A program made the position numbers and the translations under genes. The notes below the pieces were generated by a model, which made no database searches, was not told where the DNA came from, and saw only the letters and a program-made list of their open reading frames with translations. From Planctomycetota bacterium (GTDB lineage Bacteria > Planctomycetota > Planctomycetia > Planctomycetales > Planctomycetaceae), in the NCBI GenBank assembly GCA_022600195.1, contig JAHZKX010000009.1:1-60579 (forward strand): a DNA stretch of 60,579 nucleotides, in the 5' to 3' direction. Positions 32,912 to 42,670 of this stretch are shown piece by piece. The first letter of the stretch is position 1, and each line of letters begins with the position of its first letter.

Positions 32912-33424
32912 ATGAAGTTACGCAGTTCAGGTCGAGAAGCAGAAAAGATCGAGCCCCAGATGGCGCCGATGATCGATGTGGTTTTTCAGCTTTTGATCTT
33001 CTTCATGCTGACGCTGAATATTGTTGAGCCGGAAGGTGATTTTAACATCAATATGCCGATCACAAACAGCGCAGAGCCATCTGATGAACCGGACATCTTT
33101 CCTGATATCAAAGTGCGATTGGTTGCAAATGAGGATGGAACATTAAACACGATTCGCCTAGGTCAGGTGAATCTGGGCAACGGTCCGAATGTCTTTGCCG
33201 GTTTGAATCATGAGATTCTGAAAATTATCGGTAAACCTGGTAACCCTATTACCAAAGACATGGAGGTCGAAATCGAATCTGACTACAACCTGCATTATGA
33301 GTACACTCTGAAGGCAGTCAGTGCCTGTACGGGCCGCCTCGATTCTTCAGGCAAGCACATCATCCGCTACATCGAAAAAATTAAATTTGCTCCCCCCGTT
33401 GGTGGAAACAGCGCAGGCAGTTAA
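32912..33424 (+). CDS. ExbD/TolR-family biopolymer transport protein (second copy)
   Basis: This 170-residue protein has core QMAPMIDVVFQLLIFFMLTL with the conserved membrane Asp. The start at 32912 has AGGATC upstream and gives the normal N-terminus; the GTG at 32879 is less likely. It is divergent in sequence from the first copy, so the two may form a heteromer. The operon ends in a strong terminator at 33449. Confidence 0.94.
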   Translation: MKLRSSGREAEKIEPQMAPMIDVVFQLLIFFMLTLNIVEPEGDFNINMPITNSAEPSDEPDIFPDIKVRLVANEDGTLNTIRLGQVNLGNGPNVFAGLNHEILKIIGKPGNPITKDMEVEIESDYNLHYEYTLKAVSACTGRLDSSGKHIIRYIEKIKFAPPVGGNSAGS

Positions 33425-33448
33425 AAGACTCGTCCAAAATGGTTTGAA

Positions 33449-33487
33449 AGTGCTCACGGTTCATCATGACTGTGAGCACTTTTTTTA
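33449..33487 (+). terminator. Rho-independent terminator of the TPR/Tol-like operon
   Basis: AGTGCTCACGGT and ACTGTGAGCACT pair around the loop TCATCATG (one G-T pair), and are followed by a run of T residues. Confidence 0.92.
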
Positions 33488-33518
33488 TATAAATTTGTTT
33501 CTGGAACGGCACTCTTCT

Positions 33519-33613
33519 CTGGAGCGCATCCCATTTAACCATAGCACGAGTCTGTCTATTGTACTCGTTTCAAATGGCCTTGGAGACGCGACAATAAACC
33601 TGGATACAGGCTT
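33519..33613 (+). repeat. Dispersed intergenic repeat, copy B (95 bp)
   Basis: It begins CTGGAGCGCATCCCATTTAA and ends AATAAACCTGGATACAGGCT. The middle contains TACTCGTTTCAAATGGCC, matching copy A (TGCTCGTTTCAAACGGCC). It lies 32 bp past the operon terminator. Confidence 0.85.
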
Positions 33614-34503
33614 GTGAAAATTATGTAATACTGCAAATTTCGCGAATTCGCTGACGCCGTGCCCCATTTTTCTGGGAACCTTTTGTCCCGATTTGCTATC
33701 TACTATTTCAGTAAAGCTAATCTTTTATTCGTGAATATCACAGGATGTCTTACTTTCCAGAAAGTGAGTTCCATGCTTGTCTATCGTTCTGGAAAACTGC
33801 GTGGCACCAATGTGAATTAAGTCATTGTTGATTCTAAAGCCATTCCAAATAAATACTTACTGTATAAGTAAAGATTACGATTATGTTTCAGAATCATTTG
33901 ATACTGATTACTTTTCAGTGGCGGACAGGTTTTCGTTTGGATATAGTGAATGAGTATCCTTTTGCTCATAATGGGCAAACGGTTTAATATAACAGCCTGA
34001 AATTTCAACGTTCAATATTCTGAGATTTCCAGGCTGAACTATGTTGTGTGTTTGGGAGATCACACAATGATTTTGTTATGTCGGCATCTGTTAACGAAAA
34101 CAGCGACCAGAGGTTCGGTGCTATCTGAAAATTTGGTGAAGGAATAGACGAGGTCCTAAACTGAATAGAGCATCCTCAGGCTGTTGGATTCACTAATGGA
34201 TGGAATACTGCTGGTTTTTTAGAGAGATGAAATCTCGTTGCCAGATTAGTTCTTCAGGTTGACTGAACTATGAACTTACTGAGATGATTCAATAAAGACT
34301 GCATTTGCCGATCTCAAAATCATTCCCAAACTCTCTGGATGTCTGATATTGTTTTCCGGAGAACAGGAATGTTTTGGTTCAAGTCTGAACTAAGTTAGTG
34401 GACTTGCATTATCTGTTTTTATTAAAAGCATGTTAGCATACAGGGTACTTATGGGAACAAATAACTAGAATGTTTGTCATATACTTAAAGTGATTTATCT
34501 AAC
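33614..34503. other. Long intergenic region with one inverted repeat
   Basis: This 890 bp has no convincing gene. It contains the inverted repeat TTGTGTG-N10-CACACAA at 34044-34067, about 440 bp before the PIN-TRAM gene. Nothing else is recognised. Confidence 0.5.
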
Positions 34504-35517
34504 ATGCTGTTAATAAGTATCCGAGTGCTCTACGCCTTCGTTTGTGCGGGAGCCATTGCCACTTTTGTCAGTTCCAATCCCCCCAGTCCAGTTGATCAAT
34601 ATCCTCTAATCGCGTTTGTGCTTTTGATGATCTTTACACAGGGAGTAACCTGTCTGGATCTTCTTATCAGCCGCAAGCGCATTGAAGTGATGTCAGCCAT
34701 CTATTTTGGGCTGTTGGTCGGAGTACTCCTCAGTTATCTGTTAATCCAGGCTCTCGAACCTGTGATTAAAGAAACGCCCTGGGGAGAGGGAGTCGTGATG
34801 ATTACGACCCTGACTTTGCCCTATCTGTGTATATCTTTTTTACTCCAAACCAAGGACGACTTTCGATTCATTGTCCCTTATGTGGAATTTTCACGTGAAT
34901 TGAAAGGGGTCCGTCCTTTGGTGCTTGATAGTAGCGCGCTCATTGATGGGCGGATAGCAGATGTCGTCGAAACAAAAATTCTGGTTTCAGAAATGGTCGT
35001 CCCCGATTTTATTCTGAAAGAAATCCAGGATATTGCAGACAGCAGCGATAAAATTCGACGTGTTCGCGGACGACGTGGCCTGGATATTCTTTCTGGTTTG
35101 CAGAACAATCCCAATGTAGATATTTCCATGTATGATGCGAATGAAACGGACAAAGAAAAAGGACTCACCGTTGATCAGCGATTAGTCGTAACCGCGAAAA
35201 AACTTGGTGGAAAAGTGGTGACGAACGACTTTAATCTGAATAAAGTCGCCAGCGTCCAGGGAGTGGATGTCATCAACCTCAATGATGTCGCCAATTCCTT
35301 GAAACCCCGCTACCTGCCTGGAGAACATATTCAATTGAAAATCATCAAAGAAGGGGAATCGCAGGCGCAAGGCGTGGGATATCTGGATGATGGAACGATG
35401 GTAGTTTGTGAACAGGCAAATCATCTTGTGGGCCGCGATGTAGATGCTGTCGTCACCAGTGTCCTGCAAAGCAGTGCAGGTCGCATGATCTTTGGCCGTG
35501 TTACTGAAGACCGATAA
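34504..35517 (+). CDS. Membrane PIN-TRAM domain protein (YacL-like nuclease)
   Basis: This 337-residue protein has four N-terminal membrane segments (about residues 3-22, 33-55, 63-82, 96-114). A PIN nuclease domain starts [20 protein letters not shown], with acidic residues Asp142, Asp148 and Asp153, and continues to [14 protein letters not shown]-terminal TRAM domain follows ([26 protein letters not shown]). The organisation matches Bacillus YacL. RNA cleavage or binding at the membrane is the expected role. A Nudix gene follows after 40 bp. Confidence 0.93.
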   Translation: MLLISIRVLYAFVCAGAIATFVSSNPPSPVDQYPLIAFVLLMIFTQGVTCLDLLISRKRIEVMSAIYFGLLVGVLLSYLLIQALEPVIKETPWGEGVVMITTLTLPYLCISFLLQTKDDFRFIVPYVEFSRELKGVRPLVLDSSALIDGRIADVVETKILVSEMVVPDFILKEIQDIADSSDKIRRVRGRRGLDILSGLQNNPNVDISMYDANETDKEKGLTVDQRLVVTAKKLGGKVVTNDFNLNKVASVQGVDVINLNDVANSLKPRYLPGEHIQLKIIKEGESQAQGVGYLDDGTMVVCEQANHLVGRDVDAVVTSVLQSSAGRMIFGRVTEDR

Positions 35518-35557
35518 AGGCTCATAGCGACGGCTCCGGAATCAAACGGATGATGCC

Positions 35558-35968
35558 ATGAACACCCGGAAAACGAATCAAATTGGGATTGCCGTTGTCG
35601 AATATCAACGACATTTCCTGGTTGGCATTCGAGATACCAAATCTCCACTACCAGGCTATCATGAATTTCCGGGTGGAAAATGTTTAACCGATGAACCAGC
35701 CAGGTTATGTGCCATCAGAGAGTGCCGGGAAGAAACTGGGCTCGAAGTCATCGCTTTAAAAGAATTGCTTTATCAAGAGCATTCGTATGAGCATGCGGAT
35801 GTGAAACTGCATTTCTGGTTATGCCAGCCCGCGCATCTTCGGGAAGATTTGCTCGACCAGAATCTGAAAGGATTCGATTGGTTTCCTGTGAAATCGCTTC
35901 CGAAACTGCAGTTTCCTGAAGCAAACCGGAGCCTCATTGAACTACTCTTAAGTACTTATAATACCTGA
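35558..35968 (+). CDS. Nudix hydrolase (MutT-like)
   Basis: This 136-residue protein has a complete Nudix box: GKCLTDEPARLCAIRECREE followed by TGLEV fits G-x5-E-x7-RE-U-x-EE-x-G-U. The start of the fold is IGIAVVEYQRHFLVGIRD and the middle is GYHEFPGG. It probably hydrolyses an oxidised nucleoside triphosphate such as 8-oxo-dGTP, or a related diphosphate; specificity is not readable. It is probably co-transcribed with the PIN-TRAM gene. Confidence 0.93.
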   Translation: MNTRKTNQIGIAVVEYQRHFLVGIRDTKSPLPGYHEFPGGKCLTDEPARLCAIRECREETGLEVIALKELLYQEHSYEHADVKLHFWLCQPAHLREDLLDQNLKGFDWFPVKSLPKLQFPEANRSLIELLLSTYNT

Positions 35969-36141
35969 TGATAGTTCATAGGATTTCAGTTAGAACAGAG
36001 TCATGCTGTTTATGCCTTTGATCACCAGTGCCCCTCCGCCTGATTCAATTTGACTTCCCATGTGAGTGACCTAGACTTCTTGAATGTTAGTTATCACCAC
36101 TATTCGTCGCCGGTCAGTATATTTGAAAAGGTTCTTAAAGC

Positions 36142-37203
36142 ATGGGTTATTCAATCACTCAGACGTCTGCGAGTGACAATCAGGAAGAACTACTTTCATT
36201 GATTAATCGGAATTTCAAGAAATCCGATACTCAGTGGTTTAACTGGTCTCATAACCAGAATCCGTTCGGCGACAACTTTTGCTGGCTGGCCCGAGAAGAT
36301 GCAGCCGGGCAACTCATCGGTTCCACAGGTTTATTAACTCGTCGCATAAGTTGTGATGGCAAATCTTTTGTTGCTGGACAGGCTGAGTTTATTAATATCG
36401 ATGAAGAGCACCGATCTGCCCAGGCTGCGTTGAGACTTCAACGTGCACTGATTTCACATCTACCAGAAACGGATTTTAATTTTGTCTATGGTATGACAGA
36501 TGAGGCAGCAGCCATTTTCAAACGCTGCCGTTACAAAGAAGTGGGAACATTTCAGCATTGGGTGAAACCCATTCGCTCTGAATATAAATTCAAAGATAAA
36601 ATTCGCTCCAAAATTTTAAGGAAAAGTGCTTCGACCCTCATTGATCTGGCAATGAGGGCATATTCTCTTGAATCGAGAACTTTTTTGACTCACCGCAATA
36701 AAGTGAATTTTGATGCCCCCATCGATGGCCGATTTGAGACGCTCTTTTCAAATCATTCAGAAGGAGTTGTGATGGTGGAACGAACTCGCGATTTTCTGGA
36801 ATGGCGCTTTCGTAAAGACCCTAATACACGATTTCATGTGATGACACTGGAAAGTTACAATCAGGAACTGTTGGGATACATCGTTTATGTTATGGGGGAA
36901 ACAGGTCGCAAAGGTGATTACGCAGCGGGGATACAAGATTTTTTCTTTAAAGATATGAAATCACTGAAACTGATGCTGACGGCTTTCTGTAATCATTGCC
37001 GACAAGTGGGGCTGGAGTCGATTGTTATTAATTATTTTGGTCGGGAAGAAGTGATGAAACTGTTTTCCCGGTTCGGATTTTTTCAACGACACGCCGAAAC
37101 AAAAGTCTTTATTTATGCCAATCCAAAAAATAAAGAGTTCGATTCAGAAGCGATTCTCGATCCCAATCGATGGCATCTGACGAACGCCGAACTGCTGTCT
37201 TAA
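36142..37203 (+). CDS. GNAT-superfamily acyltransferase-like protein
   Basis: This 353-residue protein resembles tandem GNAT folds: SLINRNFKKSDTQWFNWSHN, STGLLTRRISCDGKSFVAGQ, AEFINIDEEHRSAQAALRLQ and VYGMTDEAAAIFKRCRYKEV. The second half (RTRDFLEWRFRKDPNTRFHV, VINYFGREEVMKLFSRFGFF) resembles FemAB/GNAT proteins in polysaccharide clusters. The acyl acceptor is unknown. It converges with the PQQ-like gene with only seven bases between stop codons. Confidence 0.78.
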   Translation: MGYSITQTSASDNQEELLSLINRNFKKSDTQWFNWSHNQNPFGDNFCWLAREDAAGQLIGSTGLLTRRISCDGKSFVAGQAEFINIDEEHRSAQAALRLQRALISHLPETDFNFVYGMTDEAAAIFKRCRYKEVGTFQHWVKPIRSEYKFKDKIRSKILRKSASTLIDLAMRAYSLESRTFLTHRNKVNFDAPIDGRFETLFSNHSEGVVMVERTRDFLEWRFRKDPNTRFHVMTLESYNQELLGYIVYVMGETGRKGDYAAGIQDFFFKDMKSLKLMLTAFCNHCRQVGLESIVINYFGREEVMKLFSRFGFFQRHAETKVFIYANPKNKEFDSEAILDPNRWHLTNAELLS

Positions 37204-37210
37204 ATTCAGG

Positions 37211-37606
37211 CTATTGAGTGCGTGTTTGCTGGCGTTGCTGTTCGCGAGCGTTTAACTCGGCAGCCGCCGAAGAATTCGTGTTGAGTTCAGCAGTGGCAAT
37301 TGTGGGAATCCCGTATCCAAATCCTTTCAGAGGATTAAACCAGATCTCACGTCCCGTGTACGGGTCCAGACAGTAAGTATAACCATCAATGGAAACGAAT
37401 AACTGTTCGTCATCGACCAGGATTGCGACATAGTTTGACCTGCCCTTTGAAGATTTCCAGGACCACAACAGCTTTCCCGTATCCCGGTTCAATGCAATCA
37501 CACGAGAGTTGAAACTGACAAACAACAGATCATCTATCGAATATGTCTCAGAGATCTGATCGCGACTGTCTGAAAATCCCGCGTCGTCCAGAAAACCACC
37601 ATTCAT
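37211..37606 (-). CDS. Short PQQ-type beta-propeller protein (two-blade fragment or small protein)
   Basis: This 131-residue protein has two PQQ-propeller repeats: LLFVSFNSRVIALNRDTGKL (LWSWKSS) and QLFVSIDGYTYCLDPYTGRE (IWFNPL). A Gln/Arg/Asn-rich tail ends QQRQQTRTQ. Typical propellers have six to eight blades, so this is either a remnant or a small protein that assembles. The start (MNGGFLDD) has TGAGG eight bases upstream and lies ten bases after the stop of the TPR lipoprotein gene, so the two are one operon. There is no signal peptide. Confidence 0.75.
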   Translation of the reverse strand: MNGGFLDDAGFSDSRDQISETYSIDDLLFVSFNSRVIALNRDTGKLLWSWKSSKGRSNYVAILVDDEQLFVSIDGYTYCLDPYTGREIWFNPLKGFGYGIPTIATAELNTNSSAAAELNAREQQRQQTRTQ

Positions 37607-37616
37607 TTCAATTGCC

Positions 37617-39149
37617 TCACTTGATCGGACGAATGAGTGGTTTTCCAACCGTTTTTTCTTTGTTCAATTTAGCGGGACCCAGTGAAGGGTCTATGGCAAC
37701 CGCACGTTCAAAATCTTGTGCTGCCTTTTTAAGTTTTCCTTGTTTCTTGAACGACTTAGATCGCATCAGATAGGCTTTCGCAACAATCTCGTCAATACGT
37801 TTAGCCCGTTCGAAATCACGTAGCGCATATTCGAAATCACCACGCTTCATAAAGGCATCACCACGAACTGAATACGCTTCCGGGTTAGGCTGAATACTGA
37901 TGGAACGTGAGCATTCCTGAATACAGCGATCCAGTTTGTTTTCCTCCAGATAGAGTGCACCGCGAATAAAGTAACCTTTCCCTGTATCCGGAGTCAGTTC
38001 GACGATTTTTGCATAATCAGTCATCGCTTCTTCACGCATCTCTGATTTCAGATAAAATTGTGCCCGTGCCTGGATCAGATCAGTATCTTTCGGTGCCTTA
38101 GCAATGCGATCGTTGATACCTGCTAACGTTTGCAGCCAGACAATTTTTTCTGAGTCAGCCTTGGCTTTTTCTGGTTGATTCATTTTTTGATATACGACCA
38201 TTCGCTGCCGATAAAATTTCTGATTCTGGGGACTGAGTTCGATTGCTTTGGTAAAATCTTCAGCAGCTTTGGCAAATTTCTTTTGTTTCTGCCAGGCCAG
38301 ACCACGGTTGTCATACGCATTCAGATATTTGGGATTCAGTTTGATGACATGATTCAAGACCTCAAATGCCTTGTCTATCTCATTTAAATTCATCAGCGCA
38401 AACCCCAGGTTATTCATGGCATCAATACTGTCGGGTTTGATACGTATGACCGCTTCGAAGTCGGCGCGAGCTTCTTTTAGTTTGCCTGATGTCGCAAACA
38501 ATAAACCCCGGTTGTTATAAGCTTGATGGTCTTTGGGATTGAGTGCAATCACTTTGGTAAGATCTTTGATTGCCAATTGACCACCTCCACGCGTTATGAA
38601 AAACAAAGCACGCGAAGAATAATATTGTGCATTGTTCGGGCTCATCTCAATTGCTTTAGTTAAGTCGACAATCGCATTCGCATCCTGTTTTAAATCTGCC
38701 CATGCTCTTCCACGATGAAAATAGTATTTTGATTCCTGTGGATTCAATTTGATCGCCATCGATAAGAACTTGACCGAAGTAGCCAGTTTTTCCTGTCCCT
38801 CTTTTACCAGTTTTATCCGCTCTGCTTCTGAAAGAGTTCTCAGTTTCTCTTCTGATAGAGATTCCTGCTTCTGAAACGCGATCGCCTGCAGGAAGTAATT
38901 CTCTGCTTCTTTGAGGGCGGCTGCATTACCAGTCGTCTTCTTAACAGGATTCCCTTCCGCGGATTGTAAAGAAGCGCCCGCTTGCACAGCATCCTTCGAG
39001 GTGGTTTCGGATGCCTTTACTGTTTTCTGCTCAGAAATCTCTGCCGTTTGATTTGGGTTAACAGCTTGCTGTGAAGTCGGTTGCGTATCGGAGCCACAGC
39101 CAGAAATCATGCACAAACCGGCCAGCATCCATGCCATATGACGATTCAT
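37617..39149 (-). CDS. TPR-repeat lipoprotein
   Basis: This protein of about 510 residues starts MNRHMAWMLAGLCMISGCGS, with a lipobox ISGC. A Gln/Ser/Thr-rich linker precedes about ten TPR units (YYFHRGRAWADLKQDANAIV, AYNNRGLLFATSGKLKEARA, AYDNRGLAWQKQKKFAKAAE). AGGTGG precedes the chosen ATG; a frame start at 39200 would add 17 residues. It is probably an envelope scaffold or assembly factor. The PQQ-like gene follows immediately. Confidence 0.9.
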   Translation of the reverse strand: MNRHMAWMLAGLCMISGCGSDTQPTSQQAVNPNQTAEISEQKTVKASETTSKDAVQAGASLQSAEGNPVKKTTGNAAALKEAENYFLQAIAFQKQESLSEEKLRTLSEAERIKLVKEGQEKLATSVKFLSMAIKLNPQESKYYFHRGRAWADLKQDANAIVDLTKAIEMSPNNAQYYSSRALFFITRGGGQLAIKDLTKVIALNPKDHQAYNNRGLLFATSGKLKEARADFEAVIRIKPDSIDAMNNLGFALMNLNEIDKAFEVLNHVIKLNPKYLNAYDNRGLAWQKQKKFAKAAEDFTKAIELSPQNQKFYRQRMVVYQKMNQPEKAKADSEKIVWLQTLAGINDRIAKAPKDTDLIQARAQFYLKSEMREEAMTDYAKIVELTPDTGKGYFIRGALYLEENKLDRCIQECSRSISIQPNPEAYSVRGDAFMKRGDFEYALRDFERAKRIDEIVAKAYLMRSKSFKKQGKLKKAAQDFERAVAIDPSLGPAKLNKEKTVGKPLIRPIK

Positions 39150-39352
39150 TTTTTTATCCCACCTACTTCTTGTATCCGCTGTTTTCGCATAAAATGTCAT
39201 TAATTGACCGACGGCTTGTAAATCGACATCTAAAATCTGTCAATCCCAATTGATTTTTCTCCTTTTTTCATGAATGGACGTTGGCCTCGGGATCTTTTAC
39301 AATTCGTGAGCTTGAGGGACCTCAGAAATCTTTTCTTAAAGGAACAGACAAC

Positions 39353-40498
39353 TTGCAGTTACCCCGAAATCCAACCAGAGAAGTGCGCATAGGTACAGTT
39401 TTTATTGGAGGCAAAAACAAAATTGCCGTCCAAAGTATGACAGCGACCAAAACCAGCAACATTGATGCAACCGTTGCCCAGATTCACTCACTAGAGCAGG
39501 CGGGGGCTGATATTGTGCGCATTGCAGTCGACAACAAACGAGAAGCGGCTGCACTCATCGAAATCAGAAAACAGACAACAGTTCCATTAACCGTCGATTT
39601 GCAGGAAAACTATCGACTGGCAGAAGTAATCGCGCCTTATGTCAGTAAACTGCGTTATAATCCGGGGCACCTGTATCATCACGAACCAGAAAAACCCTGG
39701 CAGGAGAAAGTCCGCTTCATTGCAAAAATCGCAAAGGACAATGATTGTGCGATGCGTGTTGGAGTCAATTGCGGCTCAGTCGATCCGGCAAAACTGGAAA
39801 AATATGATCCCCAAGACTCAATCTCACCCATGCTGGAAAGCGCTTTAGATCATTGTGAATTTCTGGAATCGATTGACTTTACTCGATTTTGTGTCTCGCT
39901 CAAGGATTCCGATCCGGCAAAAGTCATCGAAGTCAATACACGGTTTGCTGCCAAGCGTCCGGATATTCCTCTGCATCTGGGAGTGACCGAAGCAGGGATG
40001 CCGCCGGATGGAGTCATTAAAACGAGAATGGCATTTGAGCAACTCATCAGTAAAGGCATCGGAGATACGATCCGCGTTTCCTTAACCGTTCCCAATGATC
40101 GCAAAGGGGAAGAAATTGAAGCAGGTCACACGATTTTAAAAGATATCGCCGCTGGTCGTGTGCGAACAGTCGTCGATTATGATCTGCCAGGATTAAACAT
40201 CATCAGTTGTCCCAGTTGCTCTCGGGTCGAAAACGAAGTGTTTGTCGATCTGGCCGCGGATGTCAAACAAATGACCGAGTATGCCAAAGACTACAAAATT
40301 ACGATTGCTGTGATGGGTTGTCGGGTCAATGGGCCTGGAGAAACAGATGATGCAGATCTTGGCCTGTGGTGTGGTCCGAATTATGTCAATCTGAAAAAAG
40401 GGAGCGAATCTTTAGGCCGTTATTCATATGATGAAATCTTGCCGCGGCTCAAAGGCGAACTGGATTCCCTGATTCAACAGCTTTCGGCAAAAATTTGA
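39353..40498 (+). CDS. ispG: 4-hydroxy-3-methylbut-2-enyl diphosphate synthase (MEP pathway)
   Basis: This is an IspG/GcpE enzyme that converts MEcPP to HMBPP using a 4Fe-4S cluster. Motifs include [41 protein letters not shown], and the cluster ligands [13 protein letters not shown] and [10 protein letters not shown]. The chosen start is TTG at 39353: AAAGGA lies eight bases upstream and the product begins [14 protein letters not shown], as bacterial IspG proteins do. The longer frame from TTG 39281 would add 24 residues that fit no family feature, and no in-frame ATG exists before the MTATK region. Length is 381 residues, close to the usual size. Confidence 0.95.
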   Translation: MQLPRNPTREVRIGTVFIGGKNKIAVQSMTATKTSNIDATVAQIHSLEQAGADIVRIAVDNKREAAALIEIRKQTTVPLTVDLQENYRLAEVIAPYVSKLRYNPGHLYHHEPEKPWQEKVRFIAKIAKDNDCAMRVGVNCGSVDPAKLEKYDPQDSISPMLESALDHCEFLESIDFTRFCVSLKDSDPAKVIEVNTRFAAKRPDIPLHLGVTEAGMPPDGVIKTRMAFEQLISKGIGDTIRVSLTVPNDRKGEEIEAGHTILKDIAAGRVRTVVDYDLPGLNIISCPSCSRVENEVFVDLAADVKQMTEYAKDYKITIAVMGCRVNGPGETDDADLGLWCGPNYVNLKKGSESLGRYSYDEILPRLKGELDSLIQQLSAKI

Positions 40499-40572
40499 AA
40501 TCCTGATGTGTGTAAATACGCGTTTCATTATCGCAGAAATCTTCTTTCTTTAAAAAGACATGGATGTAAGTC

Positions 40573-42132
40573 ATGGCCAACTCCAATTCTTCGATAGAAC
40601 TGACGACGGCGACCATTCTGATATTTGGCGCCTCAGGCGATTTGACTGCCCGAAAATTAATTCCCGCACTCTACGATCTCTGGAGCGATGGGTTTCTTTC
40701 TGCAGATCTTCCGATCATCGGTCTGGCACGACGCTCAAAGACAGATGAACAATTTCGTAACGAACAACGCGATACCGTTTCACAATTTACACGCACAGGC
40801 ACTGTGACTGATGAAAAATGGGCCACGTTTTCCAAACGGCTGTTTTATCGTGAAGTCGATATCACTAACGAAAATGACCACGAAAAACTCAAAGCCTCCA
40901 TCGAAGCAGTAGAACGCGAAACCGTTGGGGATATCATCACCAAACGCGTTGCTTATCTGGCGACGGCTCCTTCATTGTTTTATCCTGCCGTTCAGGCACT
41001 CTCCCGTGCAAAGATGGTACCCCGAAATTCTGAAGCAGAATGGTTGCGGGTCGTGATCGAAAAACCGTTTGGCCACGATCTGGAATCTGCACAGGAATTG
41101 AGTCAGCAGCTCAGCGAACTTTTAAGTGAAGACCAGATCTATCGAATCGACCATTATCTCGGTAAGGAAACCGTACAGAATATTTTGTTGTTCCGACTGA
41201 GTAATTCGATCTTCGAGCCGCTATTGAATCGAAATCATGTCGATCACGTACAGATTACCGTGGCAGAATCACAGGGCATAGAACATGGTCGAGGTGGCTA
41301 TTATGACCGCTCGGGCGCCTTACGCGATGTTTTACAAAATCATGTTTTGCAACTGCTGTGTTTAATTGCCATGGAACCTCCCGCACTATTCAGCGGAGAA
41401 GAAATTCGTGACGAAAAATTAAAAGTATTGAAAACACTCTCGCCAGGGAGCAAAGGTGATGTTTCAGACTGGGCTGTCGCCGGTCAATATACCGCGGGGC
41501 AATCGTTTGGCCAGGCGGTACCCGGATATCGGGAAGAAGATCGCGTGCCCGCAGATTCACGTCGAGAAACGTTTGTTGCAATGAAAGTTTTGGTCGAAAA
41601 CTGGCGCTGGGAAGGCGTCCCCTTTTATCTGCGGACGGGCAAAAGATTGCCTGAACGTGTCAGTGAAATTGCCATCCAATTCAAACATCCTCCGATGAAC
41701 CTGTTTACGACTGTCGAGTGCGATGGTGATATTTGTTCGCTGGTCGAACGTAAACCAAACGAACTTATTTTTCGTATTCAACCAAAAGAGTCGATTTCAA
41801 TGCAGTTTTCGACCAAACGGCCCGGTATGCAATATCAAATTCAGCCCGTGACTATGGATTTTGCTTTTGAAGATGCCTACCACAAAAGTTTGCCTGAAGC
41901 CTACGAACGCCTGTTGATGGATGTATTGAGAGGTGATTCAACGCTGTTTACTCGCAGCGATGAGTTGGAAGCGGCCTGGAAGTTTGTGACACCCATTCTG
42001 GAACAGTGGGAGCAAGCAGACCATGTCCCCGAACCCTATTATGCTGGAACGTGGGGACCAGCGGGTGCGGCTGCACTCTTAAATAAATCGAAGCGCAACT
42101 GGCGAACTCCCTCTGCCAGCAAAGAAGTGTAG
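40573..42132 (+). CDS. zwf: Glucose-6-phosphate 1-dehydrogenase
   Basis: This 519-residue protein has the NADP-binding motif LIFGASGDLTARKLIPALY (residues 17-35) and the substrate-site signature YRIDHYLGKETVQNILLFR near residue 195. FYLRTGKRLPERVSEIAIQF and a normal C-terminus follow. It catalyses the first step of the oxidative pentose phosphate route in the cytosol. It is 74 bp downstream of ispG and may share its transcript. Confidence 0.97.
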   Translation: MANSNSSIELTTATILIFGASGDLTARKLIPALYDLWSDGFLSADLPIIGLARRSKTDEQFRNEQRDTVSQFTRTGTVTDEKWATFSKRLFYREVDITNENDHEKLKASIEAVERETVGDIITKRVAYLATAPSLFYPAVQALSRAKMVPRNSEAEWLRVVIEKPFGHDLESAQELSQQLSELLSEDQIYRIDHYLGKETVQNILLFRLSNSIFEPLLNRNHVDHVQITVAESQGIEHGRGGYYDRSGALRDVLQNHVLQLLCLIAMEPPALFSGEEIRDEKLKVLKTLSPGSKGDVSDWAVAGQYTAGQSFGQAVPGYREEDRVPADSRRETFVAMKVLVENWRWEGVPFYLRTGKRLPERVSEIAIQFKHPPMNLFTTVECDGDICSLVERKPNELIFRIQPKESISMQFSTKRPGMQYQIQPVTMDFAFEDAYHKSLPEAYERLLMDVLRGDSTLFTRSDELEAAWKFVTPILEQWEQADHVPEPYYAGTWGPAGAAALLNKSKRNWRTPSASKEV

Positions 42133-42191
42133 GCCACTCGCAAGAATAAGGTCCTGGTTTAGAGTTCATTGCTCAGTCGAAATGGGTCGTT

Positions 42192-42599
42192 TCACGATGT
42201 ATCATCGTTTTTTTGAAATCGATTGAAAATTCGCTGACAGGGTTTGCGTACCAGCAGAAAGAGAGCAATTCCCAATAACGCTCCCAGGGTATCGGCTACC
42301 CAGTCGTCAACACTTGGCTCGCGCCGTAACACGGGTATTCCCTGTAACAGTTCATCCAGTATGCCAAACAGGCTCACTCCCACAAATACGATGATCAGGC
42401 GTAGGGGAGTTAGTTTGTCCCATTTGAACGAGAGCCACCAAATCAAAAGAAACGAAAGCCCCGCATACGCGATAAAATGCAGGGGGACATCAGTTCCTTG
42501 TGGCAACGTTCCTTTTTTAATCGGAATATGAGTCGCAGTAAACAGCAGGATCCAATACAGAATGAGCACAATGCGAATCAGTGTTTGATAACGATTCAT
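42192..42599 (-). CDS. VanZ-like membrane protein
   Basis: This 135-residue protein has four membrane segments: LIRIVLILYWILLFTATHIP, FIAYAGLSFLLIWWLSF, RLIIVFVGVSLFGILDELLQ and a last one near residues 109-124. The VanZ core DELLQGIPVLRREPSVDDWV with ADTLGALLG is clear. VanZ-type proteins are associated with teicoplanin resistance in one case; most have no known role. It converges with zwf. Confidence 0.88.
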   Translation of the reverse strand: MNRYQTLIRIVLILYWILLFTATHIPIKKGTLPQGTDVPLHFIAYAGLSFLLIWWLSFKWDKLTPLRLIIVFVGVSLFGILDELLQGIPVLRREPSVDDWVADTLGALLGIALFLLVRKPCQRIFNRFQKNDDTS

Positions 42600-42670
42600 A
42601 ACATCCCTGAAGTATCGAGTTCTTTCAGCTTCTGATTTGTCTGCCAGCTTAACTGACTGAATGCCAGGTA

